A DNA stretch of 64,000 nucleotides from Synechococcus sp. CCY 9618 (GTDB lineage Bacteria; Cyanobacteriota; Cyanobacteriia; PCC-6307; Cyanobiaceae). The notes under the pieces are model-generated. The model did no database searches. It was not told where the DNA came from and saw only the letters and a list, made by a program, of their open reading frames with translations. The stretch spans positions 39,194 to 103,193 of the forward strand of contig NZ_JAFKRG010000014.1 in the NCBI RefSeq assembly GCF_019038415.1. Reading direction: 5' to 3'. Made by a program: the position numbers and the translations under genes. Shown piece after piece: positions 8,459 to 16,447 of this stretch. Positions within the stretch are counted from its first letter, which is position 1. Each line of letters starts with the position of its first letter.

Positions 8459-9232
8459 ATGCTGCCGCGTCGCGAACTTCTGGAGGGAAGCCGCCACCCC
8501 GAGGACCTGGAGCGTCTCCTGGTCCTGGCCGAAACAGCGCTGCGCACCTGGGAGCCCCAGGCCAGCGGCTTTCTGGCCGGGGCGGTGCGGGAGGAGGCGG
8601 AAACCCGGCTGGGCGGCCTCAGCGAGCTGACCCTGGCCAGCGAGGGCGGCCATCCGGCGGCCGAGCGTCGCTGCCTGCTGCTGGCCCGGGCAGGGGCGGA
8701 GCCGGCCGTTCCTGCGTTGATGGGGCTGGAGATCAGCGGCAATTTCCTCTTCGATCCCGCCACCGCCGCCGACATGGTGGAGGGTCTGGCACGGGCCGGG
8801 GCCGGCGAGGGGGAGCGGGGGGACCTGTGGCTGCGGGGGGATCGGGGTGCCCAGGCCATCGTCACGGCGGCCCTGGCCGCCCGGCTGGACGGGATCGAGG
8901 GAATGGTGCGGACGGTGCCGGTGCGCTTCGAGGCCCGCCCCATCGATGAGCTGCAGCTGCCCGCCCAGCGCAAGCCCCGGCTGCTGACCACGGTGGAAGC
9001 CTCCTTGCGGCTGGATGCCCTGGCGTCCGCCGGCTTCGGTCTGTCACGCAACCGCATGGCGGCCCTGATCCGCCAGGGGGTCGTGCGCATCGACTGGAAG
9101 GTGGTCACCAGCCCCAGCCGGGAGCTGGCGGTGGGCTCACGGATCCAGCTGGTTGACCGGGGCGAGCTGGTGCTGCTGGCGATCGATCCCACCAAGCGGG
9201 AGCGGTTCCGGATCCGGATGGAGCGCCACTGA
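8459..9232 (+). CDS. photosystem II S4-domain protein (YlmH-like)
   Basis: 257 residues. An N-terminal YlmH-like region (RHPEDLERLLVLAETALRTW at the start) is followed from about residue 180 by an S4 RNA-binding domain (LRLDALASAGFGLSRNRMAA, then VRIDWKVVTSPSRELAVG). Cyanobacteria and plant plastids carry this family, where it was named for a link to photosystem II; the biochemical role is probably RNA or ribosome binding. The ATG at 8459 directly follows the previous gene. About 260 bases separate it from the tRNA-Val gene. Confidence 0.88.
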   Translation: MLPRRELLEGSRHPEDLERLLVLAETALRTWEPQASGFLAGAVREEAETRLGGLSELTLASEGGHPAAERRCLLLARAGAEPAVPALMGLEISGNFLFDPATAADMVEGLARAGAGEGERGDLWLRGDRGAQAIVTAALAARLDGIEGMVRTVPVRFEARPIDELQLPAQRKPRLLTTVEASLRLDALASAGFGLSRNRMAALIRQGVVRIDWKVVTSPSRELAVGSRIQLVDRGELVLLAIDPTKRERFRIRMERH

Positions 9233-9442
9233 GGGGCTGCTCGGAGGCCCCGGAGGTCGGCGGCGGGGGCAAGTTGACAGGGGGGAAGGCCGGCGAGTAG
9301 GAAAAGCGCTGTGGATAAGGGGTCTGCTCCATCGGACCCCGTCATGCTGATGGCGCCAACCGCGGCGCAGGCGAACGAGCGGCTCGATTCCCATCGAACC
9401 GTTCTTCATCCTCTCATCTGCATTGTTCCAGCATCACGCTCC

Positions 9443-9470
9443 AGGATCACAGTTTCAGGATCACAGTTTC
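9443..9470. repeat. short tandem repeat, two 14-base copies
   Basis: AGGATCACAGTTTC occurs at 9443-9456 and again at 9457-9470, with AG of a third copy after it. It lies in the 261-base gap between the S4 gene and tRNA-Val, which otherwise shows no gene. Confidence 0.8.
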
Positions 9471-9493
9471 AGCTTCATCGTTATCCCAGTCAC

Positions 9494-9565
9494 GGGCGAT
9501 TAGCTCAGAGGTAGAGCACTACCTTGACACGGTAGGAGTCACTGGTTCGATTCCAGTATCGCCCA
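9494..9565 (+). tRNA. tRNA-Val (anticodon GAC)
   Basis: 72 bases folding as a complete cloverleaf. Acceptor GGGCGAT pairs with ATCGCCC and is followed by discriminator A. The D arm is GCTC-AGAGGTA-GAGC, the anticodon arm CTACC-TTGACAC-GGTAG with anticodon GAC, and the T arm ACTGG-TTCGATT-CCAGT with the universal TTCGA. No CCA is encoded (the bases after the discriminator are TCA), so CCA must be added after RNase Z processing. Confidence 0.97.
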
Positions 9566-9674
9566 TCAACTTTCGGCCCATAACGCCTATAACAATCGTT
9601 ATGACGGCCGTTGGTGAGATTCACCGATCTCCTCGCTGCTACGGTCTGCCGATCGTGATCGCGAGCCTGCCAGC

Positions 9675-11081
9675 GTGAGCCCGACAGAGGCACCCGCAGC
9701 CCCTTCCTGCACGGTGGTGGTCGGCCTCGGTCGATCGGGTCTCGGTGCCGCCCGTCTGCTCCATGCCCGCGGCGAGACGGTGGTGGTGCTCGACAGCGGC
9801 GACACGGCGGAACTCCGCAGCCGCGCCGCCCTGCTGGCGGCCGAGGCCATACCCGTCCACCTGGGGGTGCCCCTCAGCGCCGAGGTGTTCCAGGCCCTCC
9901 CCATGCCCCCGGCTGTGGTGGTGGTGAGTCCCGGCATCCCCTGGGACCACCCGGTGCTGGAGGGCCTGCGCCAGCAGGGGGTGCAGGTGGTGGGTGAAAT
10001 CGTGCCCGCCTGGCAGGCCAGCCGGGACGTGCCCTGGATCGGCATCACCGGCACCAATGGCAAGACCACCGTCACCTGCCTGGTCCACCACCTGCTGGAG
10101 CAGGCGGGCCGGGATGCGCCCATGTGCGGCAATGTCGGCGTCTCGGCGGCCGAGGTGGTGCTGCAACGGCGCCTGGAGGGCGGCCCCCGCCCGGACTGGC
10201 TGGTGGTGGAACTGAGCAGCTATCAGCTGGAGGCGGCTGCCGCCATCGCCCCCGCCATCGGCGTCTGGACCACCCTCACCCCCGATCACCTGGAGCGCCA
10301 CGGCACCCTCGCCGTCTACCGGGGCATCAAGCGGCGCCTGCTGGAACACTGCCGGGTCCGCATCCTCAACGCTGACGATCCGGACCTGCGCCGCCATGCC
10401 GCCAGCTGGGATGAGGCCGACTGGGTCAGCGCCGGTCCCCGGGAGGCCCTGCCGGCGGAAGTGGATCCCTGTCTCTGGATCGATCGGGAGGGCCTGGTGC
10501 AGGGCCGCCAGGGGCCCCTGTTCCCCGCCAGCGCCCTGGCGATGCCCGGGCAGCACAATCGCCAGAACCTGCTGCTGGCTGTGGCGGTGGGCCTCCATGC
10601 GGGCCTGGAGCCGGCGGCCATGGAGGCCGCCTGCCGTTGCTTCACCGGCGTTCCCCACCGGCTGGAGCGGGTTCGTCGCCTGAACGGGGTGACCTGGTTC
10701 AACGACAGCAAGGCCACCAACTACGACGCGGCGGCGGTGGCCCTGCAGGCCTTGGAGGGGCCCCTGGTGGTGCTGGCCGGCGGCGAGTCGAAACAGGGTG
10801 ATGCCCGGGCCTGGCTGGAGCTGCTCCAGGAACGGGCGGCGGTGGTGGTGCTCTACGGCGCCGCCCGGGAGGAATTCGCCGGTCTGCTGCACGCCAGCGG
10901 CTACGGCGGTGCCGTGCACAGCCTCGAAGGAATGGCGGAAGCGGTGGCGCTGGCGGCGGAACTGGCCCCCGCTGCCGGCTGCCGGGGGGTGCTGCTGTCC
11001 CCGGCCTGTGCCAGCTTCGACCAGTACACCGACTTCGAAGCCCGCGGCGAGCATTTCCGCCGGCTGGTGCTGGCACTCTGA
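9675..11081 (+). CDS. murD: UDP-N-acetylmuramoylalanine--D-glutamate ligase
   Basis: 468 residues. The N-terminal domain has the UDP-binding VVGLGRSGLGAARLL motif. The central ATPase domain has GITGTNGKTTVTCL (about residues 122-135) and LVVELSSYQLE. The C-terminal domain has HRLERVRRLNGVTWFNDSKATN, the Mur ligase signature, and the closing LSPACASFDQYTDFEARG, which is specific for MurD. It adds D-glutamate to UDP-MurNAc-L-Ala in the cytoplasm. It starts with GTG; the conserved loop begins 14 residues later. The gene is followed after 23 bases by the EVE-domain gene. Confidence 0.96.
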   Translation: MSPTEAPAAPSCTVVVGLGRSGLGAARLLHARGETVVVLDSGDTAELRSRAALLAAEAIPVHLGVPLSAEVFQALPMPPAVVVVSPGIPWDHPVLEGLRQQGVQVVGEIVPAWQASRDVPWIGITGTNGKTTVTCLVHHLLEQAGRDAPMCGNVGVSAAEVVLQRRLEGGPRPDWLVVELSSYQLEAAAAIAPAIGVWTTLTPDHLERHGTLAVYRGIKRRLLEHCRVRILNADDPDLRRHAASWDEADWVSAGPREALPAEVDPCLWIDREGLVQGRQGPLFPASALAMPGQHNRQNLLLAVAVGLHAGLEPAAMEAACRCFTGVPHRLERVRRLNGVTWFNDSKATNYDAAAVALQALEGPLVVLAGGESKQGDARAWLELLQERAAVVVLYGAAREEFAGLLHASGYGGAVHSLEGMAEAVALAAELAPAAGCRGVLLSPACASFDQYTDFEARGEHFRRLVLAL

Positions 11082-11104
11082 GTCGGATCTGAGGCGAACG
11101 ATCC

Positions 11105-11572
11105 ATGGCCTGGTGGTTGATGAAGAGCGAGCCGGATGTCTACGGCATTCAGCATCTGCAGGCGGAAGGCACCACGCTGTGGGACGGCATCCGTAACTAC
11201 CAGGCCCGCAACTTCATGCGCGCGATGCAGGTCGGTGATCGCGCCTTCTTCTATCACTCCAACGTCACCCCCCCCGGCATCGTCGGTCTGATGCAGGTGA
11301 TCGAAACCGGGGTGGTCGACCCCAGCCAGTTCGACCCGGCCTCCAGGTACTTCGATGCGGCCGCCAGGCCTGAGGCCCCCCGCTGGGACTGCGCCCGCCT
11401 GGCCTATCGCTCCACCTTCCCCGCCATGCTCAGCCTCGATGACCTCCGGGAGCACTTCAGCGTCGAGGAGCTGGCCGTGGTGCGGCGGGGCAACCGCCTC
11501 TCGATCCTGCCGGTGAGCGATGCCGGGGCAGAGAAGATCTTCCGCCTGCTGGGGGTGGATCCGGAGGGCTGA
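11105..11572 (+). CDS. EVE domain-containing protein
   Basis: 155 residues consisting only of an EVE domain (PUA-like fold): N-terminal WWLMKSEPDVYGIQHL, then LWDGIRNYQARNFMR, and GDRAFFYHSNVTPPGIVGLM. The family (human THYN1 and bacterial relatives) is thought to bind modified bases in DNA or RNA; no enzymatic motif is present. In this genome it is a stand-alone copy next to murD, not fused to a restriction or defence enzyme. It converges with the DUF2811 gene, with a GGCCGCC/GGCGGCC hairpin (11574-11597) between the two stops. Confidence 0.9.
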   Translation: MAWWLMKSEPDVYGIQHLQAEGTTLWDGIRNYQARNFMRAMQVGDRAFFYHSNVTPPGIVGLMQVIETGVVDPSQFDPASRYFDAAARPEAPRWDCARLAYRSTFPAMLSLDDLREHFSVEELAVVRRGNRLSILPVSDAGAEKIFRLLGVDPEG

Positions 11573-11587
11573 AGGCCGCCCGTCCGC

Positions 11588-11842
11588 TCAGGCGGCCGGT
11601 GCCGAGAACTCCTGGTGGCCGGGGAACAGGTTGGCCAGATAGCAGCGGGTCACCCCCCGGTTGCGGATGCCGTTCTGCACCAGAAACCCCGCCAGGGCGG
11701 CCTGGAAAAGCCGGTACTGATCCCAGTTGGGGTGTCTCTCGATGAACTGGCGCATGGCCTCCAGCAGGGGTTCCGGCACCTCCGCCCGCAGGCTCACCAT
11801 CGATTCAGCCCCATCCATCGGCAGGCTTCTCGGGCGGGCCAT
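11588..11842 (-). CDS. DUF2811 protein
   Basis: 84 residues from the chosen start. The core VSLRAEVPEPLLEAMRQFIE, then HPNWDQYRLFQAALAGFLVQ and VTRCYLANLF, matches the small cyanobacterial DUF2811 family, whose function is not known. The helix pattern and size suggest a DNA-binding or protein-binding helical protein, but nothing proves this. The ATG at 11842 was preferred because GGAG stands six bases before it; in-frame alternatives are GTG 11878, ATG 11854 and ATG 11818. It stands alone between the EVE gene and a structured intergenic region. Confidence 0.8.
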   Translation of the reverse strand: MARPRSLPMDGAESMVSLRAEVPEPLLEAMRQFIERHPNWDQYRLFQAALAGFLVQNGIRNRGVTRCYLANLFPGHQEFSAPAA

Positions 11843-12135
11843 CGCGAACTCCATCCAGCAGGTGAGCCAGTTCTCCACACCGGAGCGACAACGTCAAACG
11901 CGGGGCGCTCCGGTGTCCGGTTCCTGATCCCAGCCTGAGACCGTCGGCGGGGCAAGGGTTCCTGAGGTCGCCGCGGAGCTCCCTGTCGTCAGCCGTGGGG
12001 CCGCCGGCACCTGTCAAGCCGGCGGATCCATCCTCAGTGCTTCTCCCCAGATGAGCGGAATCCCCAGCGGAGTTCCAGATCAGCCTGGGGAGAAGCGGTG
12101 CAAAACCCGGCTGCCGGCTGGGGAATCCCCAACGA
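11843..12135. other. gene-free interval with nested inverted repeats
   Basis: No convincing gene lies in these 293 bases. Three pairings are visible: CCGCCGGC (12001-12008) with GCCGGCGG (12018-12025), a compact hairpin; GCTTCTCCCCAG (12039-12050) with CTGGGGAGAAGC (12085-12096), twelve perfect pairs around a 34-base loop; and GAATCCCCAGC-type sequence (about 12058-12067) with GCTGGGGAATC (12117-12127). The second and third pairings interleave, so they could be alternative folds. This may be a small RNA or the leader of the DUF1818 gene, or merely repeat decay. Confidence 0.45.
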
Positions 12136-12561
12136 TCAGCAATCCTGATTCTCCTGATCATGCTCAGACAGTCTCAGACCCTCCAGGGCGGCGGCGATGG
12201 CCCTGCTGGCGGCGGAGTCCCAGGCCCCCTCAACGGCGCGGCTGCCCGGTGCAGGGGTGAGCACCAGCCGCAGCGACCAGTGGTGGCGATCGCCGCTCAG
12301 CCCCAGCCACAGGGATCCGCAGCCGCTGCCGGGGCCATCGCCGATGGGCTGCTCGAACTCCAGATCAAGGGCTTCCTCGGCCATCAGCGCCTCGGCCAGA
12401 TCGCGGTGCTGGTCGACCAGCCGCATCACCCCCCGGCGCAGAACAATCAGTTCGGCGCCGCTGAGTTCGCTGGCCCAGGCCTCTCCTCCGATCAGGGCGG
12501 GGTAAGGGGACCGGGTCGGGTCGACCACCAGCCGCCACCCCTGACCGTCGCAGATCTCCAC
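12136..12561 (-). CDS. DUF1818 protein
   Basis: 141 residues, soluble. The N-terminal GWRLVVDPTRSPYPALIGGE, the WASELSGAELIVLRRGVMRL helix, the LMAEEALDLEFE strand and the HHWSLRLVLTPAPGSRAVEG segment match DUF1818, a family found in cyanobacteria and plastid-bearing eukaryotes with no firm function. It lies 36 bases after the rpoZ stop on the same strand, so cotranscription with rpoZ is likely. The start ATG (MEICDGQG) directly precedes the conserved region. Confidence 0.8.
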   Translation of the reverse strand: MEICDGQGWRLVVDPTRSPYPALIGGEAWASELSGAELIVLRRGVMRLVDQHRDLAEALMAEEALDLEFEQPIGDGPGSGCGSLWLGLSGDRHHWSLRLVLTPAPGSRAVEGAWDSAASRAIAAALEGLRLSEHDQENQDC

Positions 12562-12597
12562 AGGCAGCGCTCAGCAGCGGCAGGAAACGGCGGGGTT

Positions 12598-12825
12598 TCA
12601 GCCGGGCAGCAGGTCGGGCTGGTCCTGCTCGTCGCTGAGTTCGACGATGGCCCGCTGCACCGGCTTGATCATCGAATCATCGAGCAGGCCGTCGAAATCA
12701 TCGAAGCGGCGCTGCTTGGCGCGGAAAGCGATGCGAACGGTCGTCAGGTAGCGGTTGCTGGAATGACGGATGAGGCTTTCGCCCCGCTGGGCCAGCTCCT
12801 TGGCGTTGAGTTCGCTGCTCGGCAT
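12598..12825 (-). CDS. rpoZ: RNA polymerase omega subunit
   Basis: 75 residues. The segments [19 protein letters not shown] and [19 protein letters not shown], and the tail [17 protein letters not shown], are the near-invariant sequence of cyanobacterial omega. Omega binds the beta' subunit and helps RNA polymerase assembly and sigma recruitment. It is the first gene of a likely pair with the DUF1818 gene and is divergent from the Hsp70 gene, leaving a 114-base shared promoter region. Confidence 0.95.
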   Translation of the reverse strand: MPSSELNAKELAQRGESLIRHSSNRYLTTVRIAFRAKQRRFDDFDGLLDDSMIKPVQRAIVELSDEQDQPDLLPG

Positions 12826-12939
12826 CCGGATCAGACCATGGTTGGGATGACTCTAGATCAGTCGCCCTGCCGGCTCTCCCCCGCCGGCGCGGCCTAGAAG
12901 GGGGCATCGCGTCTCTTCCTTCCGTCATCGTCCCGCCCC

Positions 12940-14493
12940 ATGCCCGGAACCCTCGCCATCGACCTGGGCAGCACCACCACCGTGGTCGCCTGGCAGGACT
13001 CCCGGGGCCCGGCCGCTCTGCTGCCCCTGCCCCCCTACAGCTGCAGCGATCCCTGTGTGGTCCCGAGCCTGCTCTGGCTGGAGTCGCCCGATGCCGAGCG
13101 GCCGCTGATCGGCCGTCAGGTGCTGGATGCGGCCCTGGCTGACGGCGACCATCCGGGTCTGTGCCGGGATTTCAAGCGCCGCATCGGCGCCGAGGGGCCC
13201 GCGGCGGAAGGGGGCTGGCTCAGTGCCGAGCAGGCCGGATCCCTGCTGCTGGCAGGCCTGTGGCGGGCCCTGCCGGTGGAGCTGATGCCGGAGCGGCTGG
13301 TGCTCACGGCACCGATCGAGACCTACCGGGGCTACAGGGCCTGGCTGCAGCGGGCCAGCCGGGATCTGGCGGTGCCGGAGCTGGCCCTGGTGGATGAACC
13401 CACTGCCGCCGCCATCGGGGCTGGGCTCCCCCCCGGCAGCCGGGTGCTGGTGGTGGACCTGGGCGGGGGCACCATCGACCTGTCCCTGGTGGCCCTGGAG
13501 GGTGGCCAGGGGCGGGCTGCGCCGATCGCCCAGCTGCTGCGCTTCGCAGGCCGGGATCTGGCCCGCAGCGGCCAGGCCCTGCGCTGCGCCCGGGTGATCG
13601 GCAAGGCGGGGCTGGCCCTGGGCGGCCGGGACATCGATCACTGGATCGCCGCCCAGCTCTGCCCGGACATCCCGGCCGACGGGGCCCTGCTGCGCGTCGC
13701 CGAGCAGATCAAGTGCCAGCTCAGCGAGGCCCCTGAGGCCCGCCAGATCCTGGCCGGGCCAGGTTCCCTGCGGGACCTGCATCTGAGCCGGGAGGCCTTT
13801 GAGCGGCTGCTGGAGGAGCGGGGCCTGCTGCAGCAGCTCGATGGTCTGCTGGAGGCGGTGCTGGCCGCCGCCCGCCGGGAGGGTCTGGGCTTGGGCGACA
13901 TCGATGCCCTGCTGCCGGTGGGGGGCAGCAGCCGGATTCCCCTGATCCGTCGCTGGCTGCAACGCCGCTGCCCGGGGGTGCCCCTGCGCGGGGAGCGGCC
14001 GGTGGAGGCCGTGGCCATGGGCGCCCTGGCTCTCACGCCCGGGGTGCGGGTGCGGGACGTGCTGGCCCGCGGCGTCTCCCTGCGCTGCTGGGACAAGCGC
14101 AGCGGCCGCCATCGCTGGCACCCCCTGTTCGTGGCCGGTCAGAGCTGGCCCACCGACCAGCCGCTGGAGCTGGTGCTGGCCTGCAGCCGCGATGGCCAGG
14201 ACCAGCTCGAACTGGTGCTGGGTGAGCCCCTGCCGGAGGAGCGCTCGGAGGTGGTGTATGAGGCGGGCCTGCCGGTGCTGCGGGAGCGGCCGGCGGGGGC
14301 GGCGCCGGTGCGGCCCTGGCCCACGCCGCCGATGGCGATTCCGCTGGCCTCGCCGGGCCGGCGGGGGGTCGACCGGCTGCGGCTGCAGTTCCGCATCGAT
14401 GCTGAAGCCCATCTGCTGGTGGAGATCAGCGACCTGGACACCACGGCCGGCGGGGAGACAGCCGTGACGCAGTGTCTGGGTCCGGTGCGCTGA
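12940..14493 (+). CDS. Hsp70-family protein, short form
   Basis: 517 residues. The actin-like ATPase domain is complete: phosphate-1 loop LAIDLGSTTTVVAWQD at the N terminus, LVDEPTAAAIGAG, phosphate-2 loop VVDLGGGTIDLSLV, and the adenosine motif LLPVGGSSRIPLIRRWL. After about residue 365 only a short beta-like region remains, with no EEVD or lid helix, so it is shorter than DnaK (about 630). Proteins like this accompany true DnaK in cyanobacteria and their clients are unknown. It is followed after 88 bases by a membrane protein gene that may be a partner. Confidence 0.87.
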   Translation: MPGTLAIDLGSTTTVVAWQDSRGPAALLPLPPYSCSDPCVVPSLLWLESPDAERPLIGRQVLDAALADGDHPGLCRDFKRRIGAEGPAAEGGWLSAEQAGSLLLAGLWRALPVELMPERLVLTAPIETYRGYRAWLQRASRDLAVPELALVDEPTAAAIGAGLPPGSRVLVVDLGGGTIDLSLVALEGGQGRAAPIAQLLRFAGRDLARSGQALRCARVIGKAGLALGGRDIDHWIAAQLCPDIPADGALLRVAEQIKCQLSEAPEARQILAGPGSLRDLHLSREAFERLLEERGLLQQLDGLLEAVLAAARREGLGLGDIDALLPVGGSSRIPLIRRWLQRRCPGVPLRGERPVEAVAMGALALTPGVRVRDVLARGVSLRCWDKRSGRHRWHPLFVAGQSWPTDQPLELVLACSRDGQDQLELVLGEPLPEERSEVVYEAGLPVLRERPAGAAPVRPWPTPPMAIPLASPGRRGVDRLRLQFRIDAEAHLLVEISDLDTTAGGETAVTQCLGPVR

Positions 14494-14581
14494 GTGAGGC
14501 CCGCAACCGACGCGCCATGGCCGCCGATCGGCGGTGGACGCCGCCCAGGCTGCCCCTGGCATCGGGCGATGGTCACCGTGA

Positions 14582-15448
14582 GTGCATACAAAGGAAAGGA
14601 CACGCCTCCCTTCGCTCCCCTTGGCCATCCGCCGGCACAGACTGCCCCGCTTCTGGCTGGCCATCACCCTGGGTTCGGTCGCCGCCGCCATCGGCCTGGG
14701 CTACTGGTGGGAGCGGCAGCTTCCCCGACGCCTGGAGCAGGCCGCCGCCAACGGCCGACTGGACGACTGTCTGCGCTACAGCGAGCAGCTGGCGGCCCTC
14801 AGCTGGCTGCCGGGCCGCTCCCCCCTCGATCGTGGCCGCTGTCTGCGGGCCAAGGCCGACCAGCTCTGGAGCCAGGAGAACTGGGGTGAGGCCCTGCGCC
14901 TGCAGCGCCAGGTGATCAATTCCAGGGCCGGAACCCCTTCCGACCGGGAGCGGCTGGCCCGCTGGCAGCGCCAGCTGCGCTCGCTGGCCCGGACCCGTTT
15001 CCAGGCCGGCGATCTGCAGGGGGCTCTGGCCGCCCTGGCTCCCCTGGGGGAGGCGCGCAACGACGACGGCAGTGCCCTGGGCGACGATCTCCAGGTCATC
15101 TGGAACCGCAACCGGTCGCAGATGGAGAGGGCCACCATGCTGGTGAAGCAGCAGCGCTGGTGGGAAGCGCTCGACAGCCTCAACCGCATCGACCATCCCT
15201 GGTGGCGTCAGCAGAGCGAGCCCCTGCGCCAGCAGGTGAAACAGGGCCTGGAGCAGCTGAAGGGCCAGGACCGGGAGCACGACAGCCACGGCTCTCTGCC
15301 CCATACGGTGTCCGGCGAGAAGCTGGATGCCCTGGTCCAGCGCCGCATCGCCGCGGGGATGGACGAGTGGCAGGCGTTCCAGGAGGCCTGCCGGGAGCTG
15401 GGCGGGAAGGTGGTCGAGGCGGGCCCCGAAAGCGCCTGCCAGCGCTGA
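14582..15448 (+). CDS. membrane-anchored repeat protein next to Hsp70
   Basis: About 288 residues. One transmembrane helix near the N terminus (FWLAITLGSVAAAIGLGYWW) anchors a largely helical soluble domain rich in Arg, Gln and Trp, with TPR-like spacing (LDDCLRYSEQLAALSWL, then GEALRLQRQVI). I do not recognise a named family. Adjacency to the short Hsp70 suggests a co-chaperone or membrane client adaptor, which is inference only. The start is uncertain: GTG at 14582, or TTG at 14621 which directly precedes the basic stretch before the helix. The stop is 17 bases before the ftrV start. Confidence 0.65.
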   Translation: MHTKERTRLPSLPLAIRRHRLPRFWLAITLGSVAAAIGLGYWWERQLPRRLEQAAANGRLDDCLRYSEQLAALSWLPGRSPLDRGRCLRAKADQLWSQENWGEALRLQRQVINSRAGTPSDRERLARWQRQLRSLARTRFQAGDLQGALAALAPLGEARNDDGSALGDDLQVIWNRNRSQMERATMLVKQQRWWEALDSLNRIDHPWWRQQSEPLRQQVKQGLEQLKGQDREHDSHGSLPHTVSGEKLDALVQRRIAAGMDEWQAFQEACRELGGKVVEAGPESACQR

Positions 15449-15465
15449 AGGGGGCCCATGACAAG

Positions 15466-15711
15466 ATGGCCGCGCAGAGCGACCCGGTGGTCATGCAGCC
15501 AGGTGATCAGGTGAGGGTGTGCAGCAGCGTGGTGGTCTACAACCATCCCCAGCACCGGGGTGAGGCCTTCGACATGGAAGGCCAGCAGGGGGAGGTGCTG
15601 AACGTCCTCAACGACTGGAAGGGACGGCCCATCAGCCCGACCCTGCCGGTGGTGGTGGTCTTCGGCAAGTTCCGGGCTCACTTCCGCGAGGATGAACTCG
15701 CCGCCCTCTGA
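15466..15711 (+). CDS. ftrV: ferredoxin-thioredoxin reductase variable (alpha) chain
   Basis: 81 residues. The segment SSVVVYNHPQHRGEAFDMEG, then GEVLNVLNDWKGRPISP and VFGKFRAHFREDEL, is the SH3-like beta barrel of FTR alpha. This subunit stabilises the catalytic 4Fe-4S subunit (FtrC), which is not in this window, and the complex passes electrons from ferredoxin (petF is in this window) to thioredoxin in light regulation. The ATG at 15466 is chosen; the conserved core begins about ten residues later at MQPGDQVRV, where another ATG (15493) could also start. Confidence 0.92.
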   Translation: MAAQSDPVVMQPGDQVRVCSSVVVYNHPQHRGEAFDMEGQQGEVLNVLNDWKGRPISPTLPVVVVFGKFRAHFREDELAAL

Positions 15712-15746
15712 TGCCGCCCACTGAAGCCGCCGTCTGAGGGCCTCAG

Positions 15747-15788
15747 CCTCAGTCCCGCAGCCTCAGTCCCGCAGCCTCAGTCCCGCAG
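15747..15788. repeat. three tandem 14-base copies spanning the pyrR stop
   Basis: CCTCAGTCCCGCAG is repeated exactly at 15747-15760, 15761-15774 and 15775-15788, with a partial CCTCAG before it. The last copy encodes the pyrR C terminus and stop (minus strand), so the two other copies look like duplicates of the 3' end of that gene. Confidence 0.9.
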
Positions 15789-16337
15789 CAGGAAGACCCC
15801 CTCCTCGCCATCCACGGCCTGGAGGCAGAGCTGAATCGTCTCGTGACGGGCGGTCGGCACCACCCGACCGCAGAAATCCGGCTGGATCGGCAGTTCCCGG
15901 TGCCCCCGGTCGACCATCACCAGCAGCCGCACCCGCCGGGGGCGTCCCCAGGCCTGCAGGGCCTCCAGGGCGGCGCGCACCGTGCGTCCCGTGAAGATCA
16001 CGTCGTCCACCAGCACCACCTGCCGCCCATCCACCGGCACCGGCAGCTGGGTGGCCTCCACGAGCCGGGTGCCGACCCGTTCCAGGTCGTCACGATGGAA
16101 GGTGGGATCGAGGCTGCCGTGGGCGATCGGGTGGCCGCAGATGGCCTCCAGCCTTTCGGCCAGCACCCGCGCCAGGGCCACACCCCGGGTGGGGATCCCG
16201 AGCAGCACCAGATCGCTGCTGTCGCCGGCGGCCTCCAGCACCTGGGAGGCGAGCCGGTCGAGGGTGCGGCCCAGATCCTGGGCAGAGAGCAGTTCCAGCC
16301 GGCCGCCGGGGGCCGGACCGGGGTGAGGCCTGGCCAT
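15777..16337 (-). CDS. pyrR: PyrR bifunctional regulator / uracil phosphoribosyltransferase
   Basis: 186 residues. The PRPP-binding motif VVLVDDVIFTGRTVRAAL, the GIPTRGVALARVLAERL segment, and PTARHETIQLCL near the C terminus are typical of PyrR. In Bacillus PyrR binds pyr mRNA leaders and attenuates transcription; in cyanobacteria its target is not established and the enzyme activity may be the main one. The ATG at 16337 gives the N terminus MARPHPGPAPGGRLELLSAQ; the frame stays open further upstream but without conserved sequence. The stop codon lies within a 14-base tandem repeat. It is divergent from gpmI. Confidence 0.9.
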   Translation of the reverse strand: MARPHPGPAPGGRLELLSAQDLGRTLDRLASQVLEAAGDSSDLVLLGIPTRGVALARVLAERLEAICGHPIAHGSLDPTFHRDDLERVGTRLVEATQLPVPVDGRQVVLVDDVIFTGRTVRAALEALQAWGRPRRVRLLVMVDRGHRELPIQPDFCGRVVPTARHETIQLCLQAVDGEEGVFLLRD

Positions 16338-16447
16338 CAAAGGGTGTGGAGTGTAACCAAAGCCTGACGCATGCCGGGGCGACGAAGGCGTTCCCTGGGG
16401 CGGGCTGTAGGTTGGCCTTGCGATGAATCGTGCAGTATTTCTCTCGG

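Noticed and set aside
9576..9612. ATAAC/GTTAT hairpin after tRNA-Val
   Set aside because: Only five pairs with no T-run, so not convincing as a terminator or regulatory site.
9494..9674. tRNA-Val as a phage or island attachment site
   Set aside because: I looked for a second copy of the tRNA 3' end and an integrase nearby; neither is present.
12160..12897. 245-codon plus-strand frame opposite the DUF1818 and rpoZ genes
   Set aside because: Both opposite genes are clearly conserved; this frame has no recognisable domain.
15734..15788. Candidate CRISPR-like array near pyrR
   Set aside because: The 14-base copies abut without spacers and match the pyrR end, so it is simple tandem duplication.
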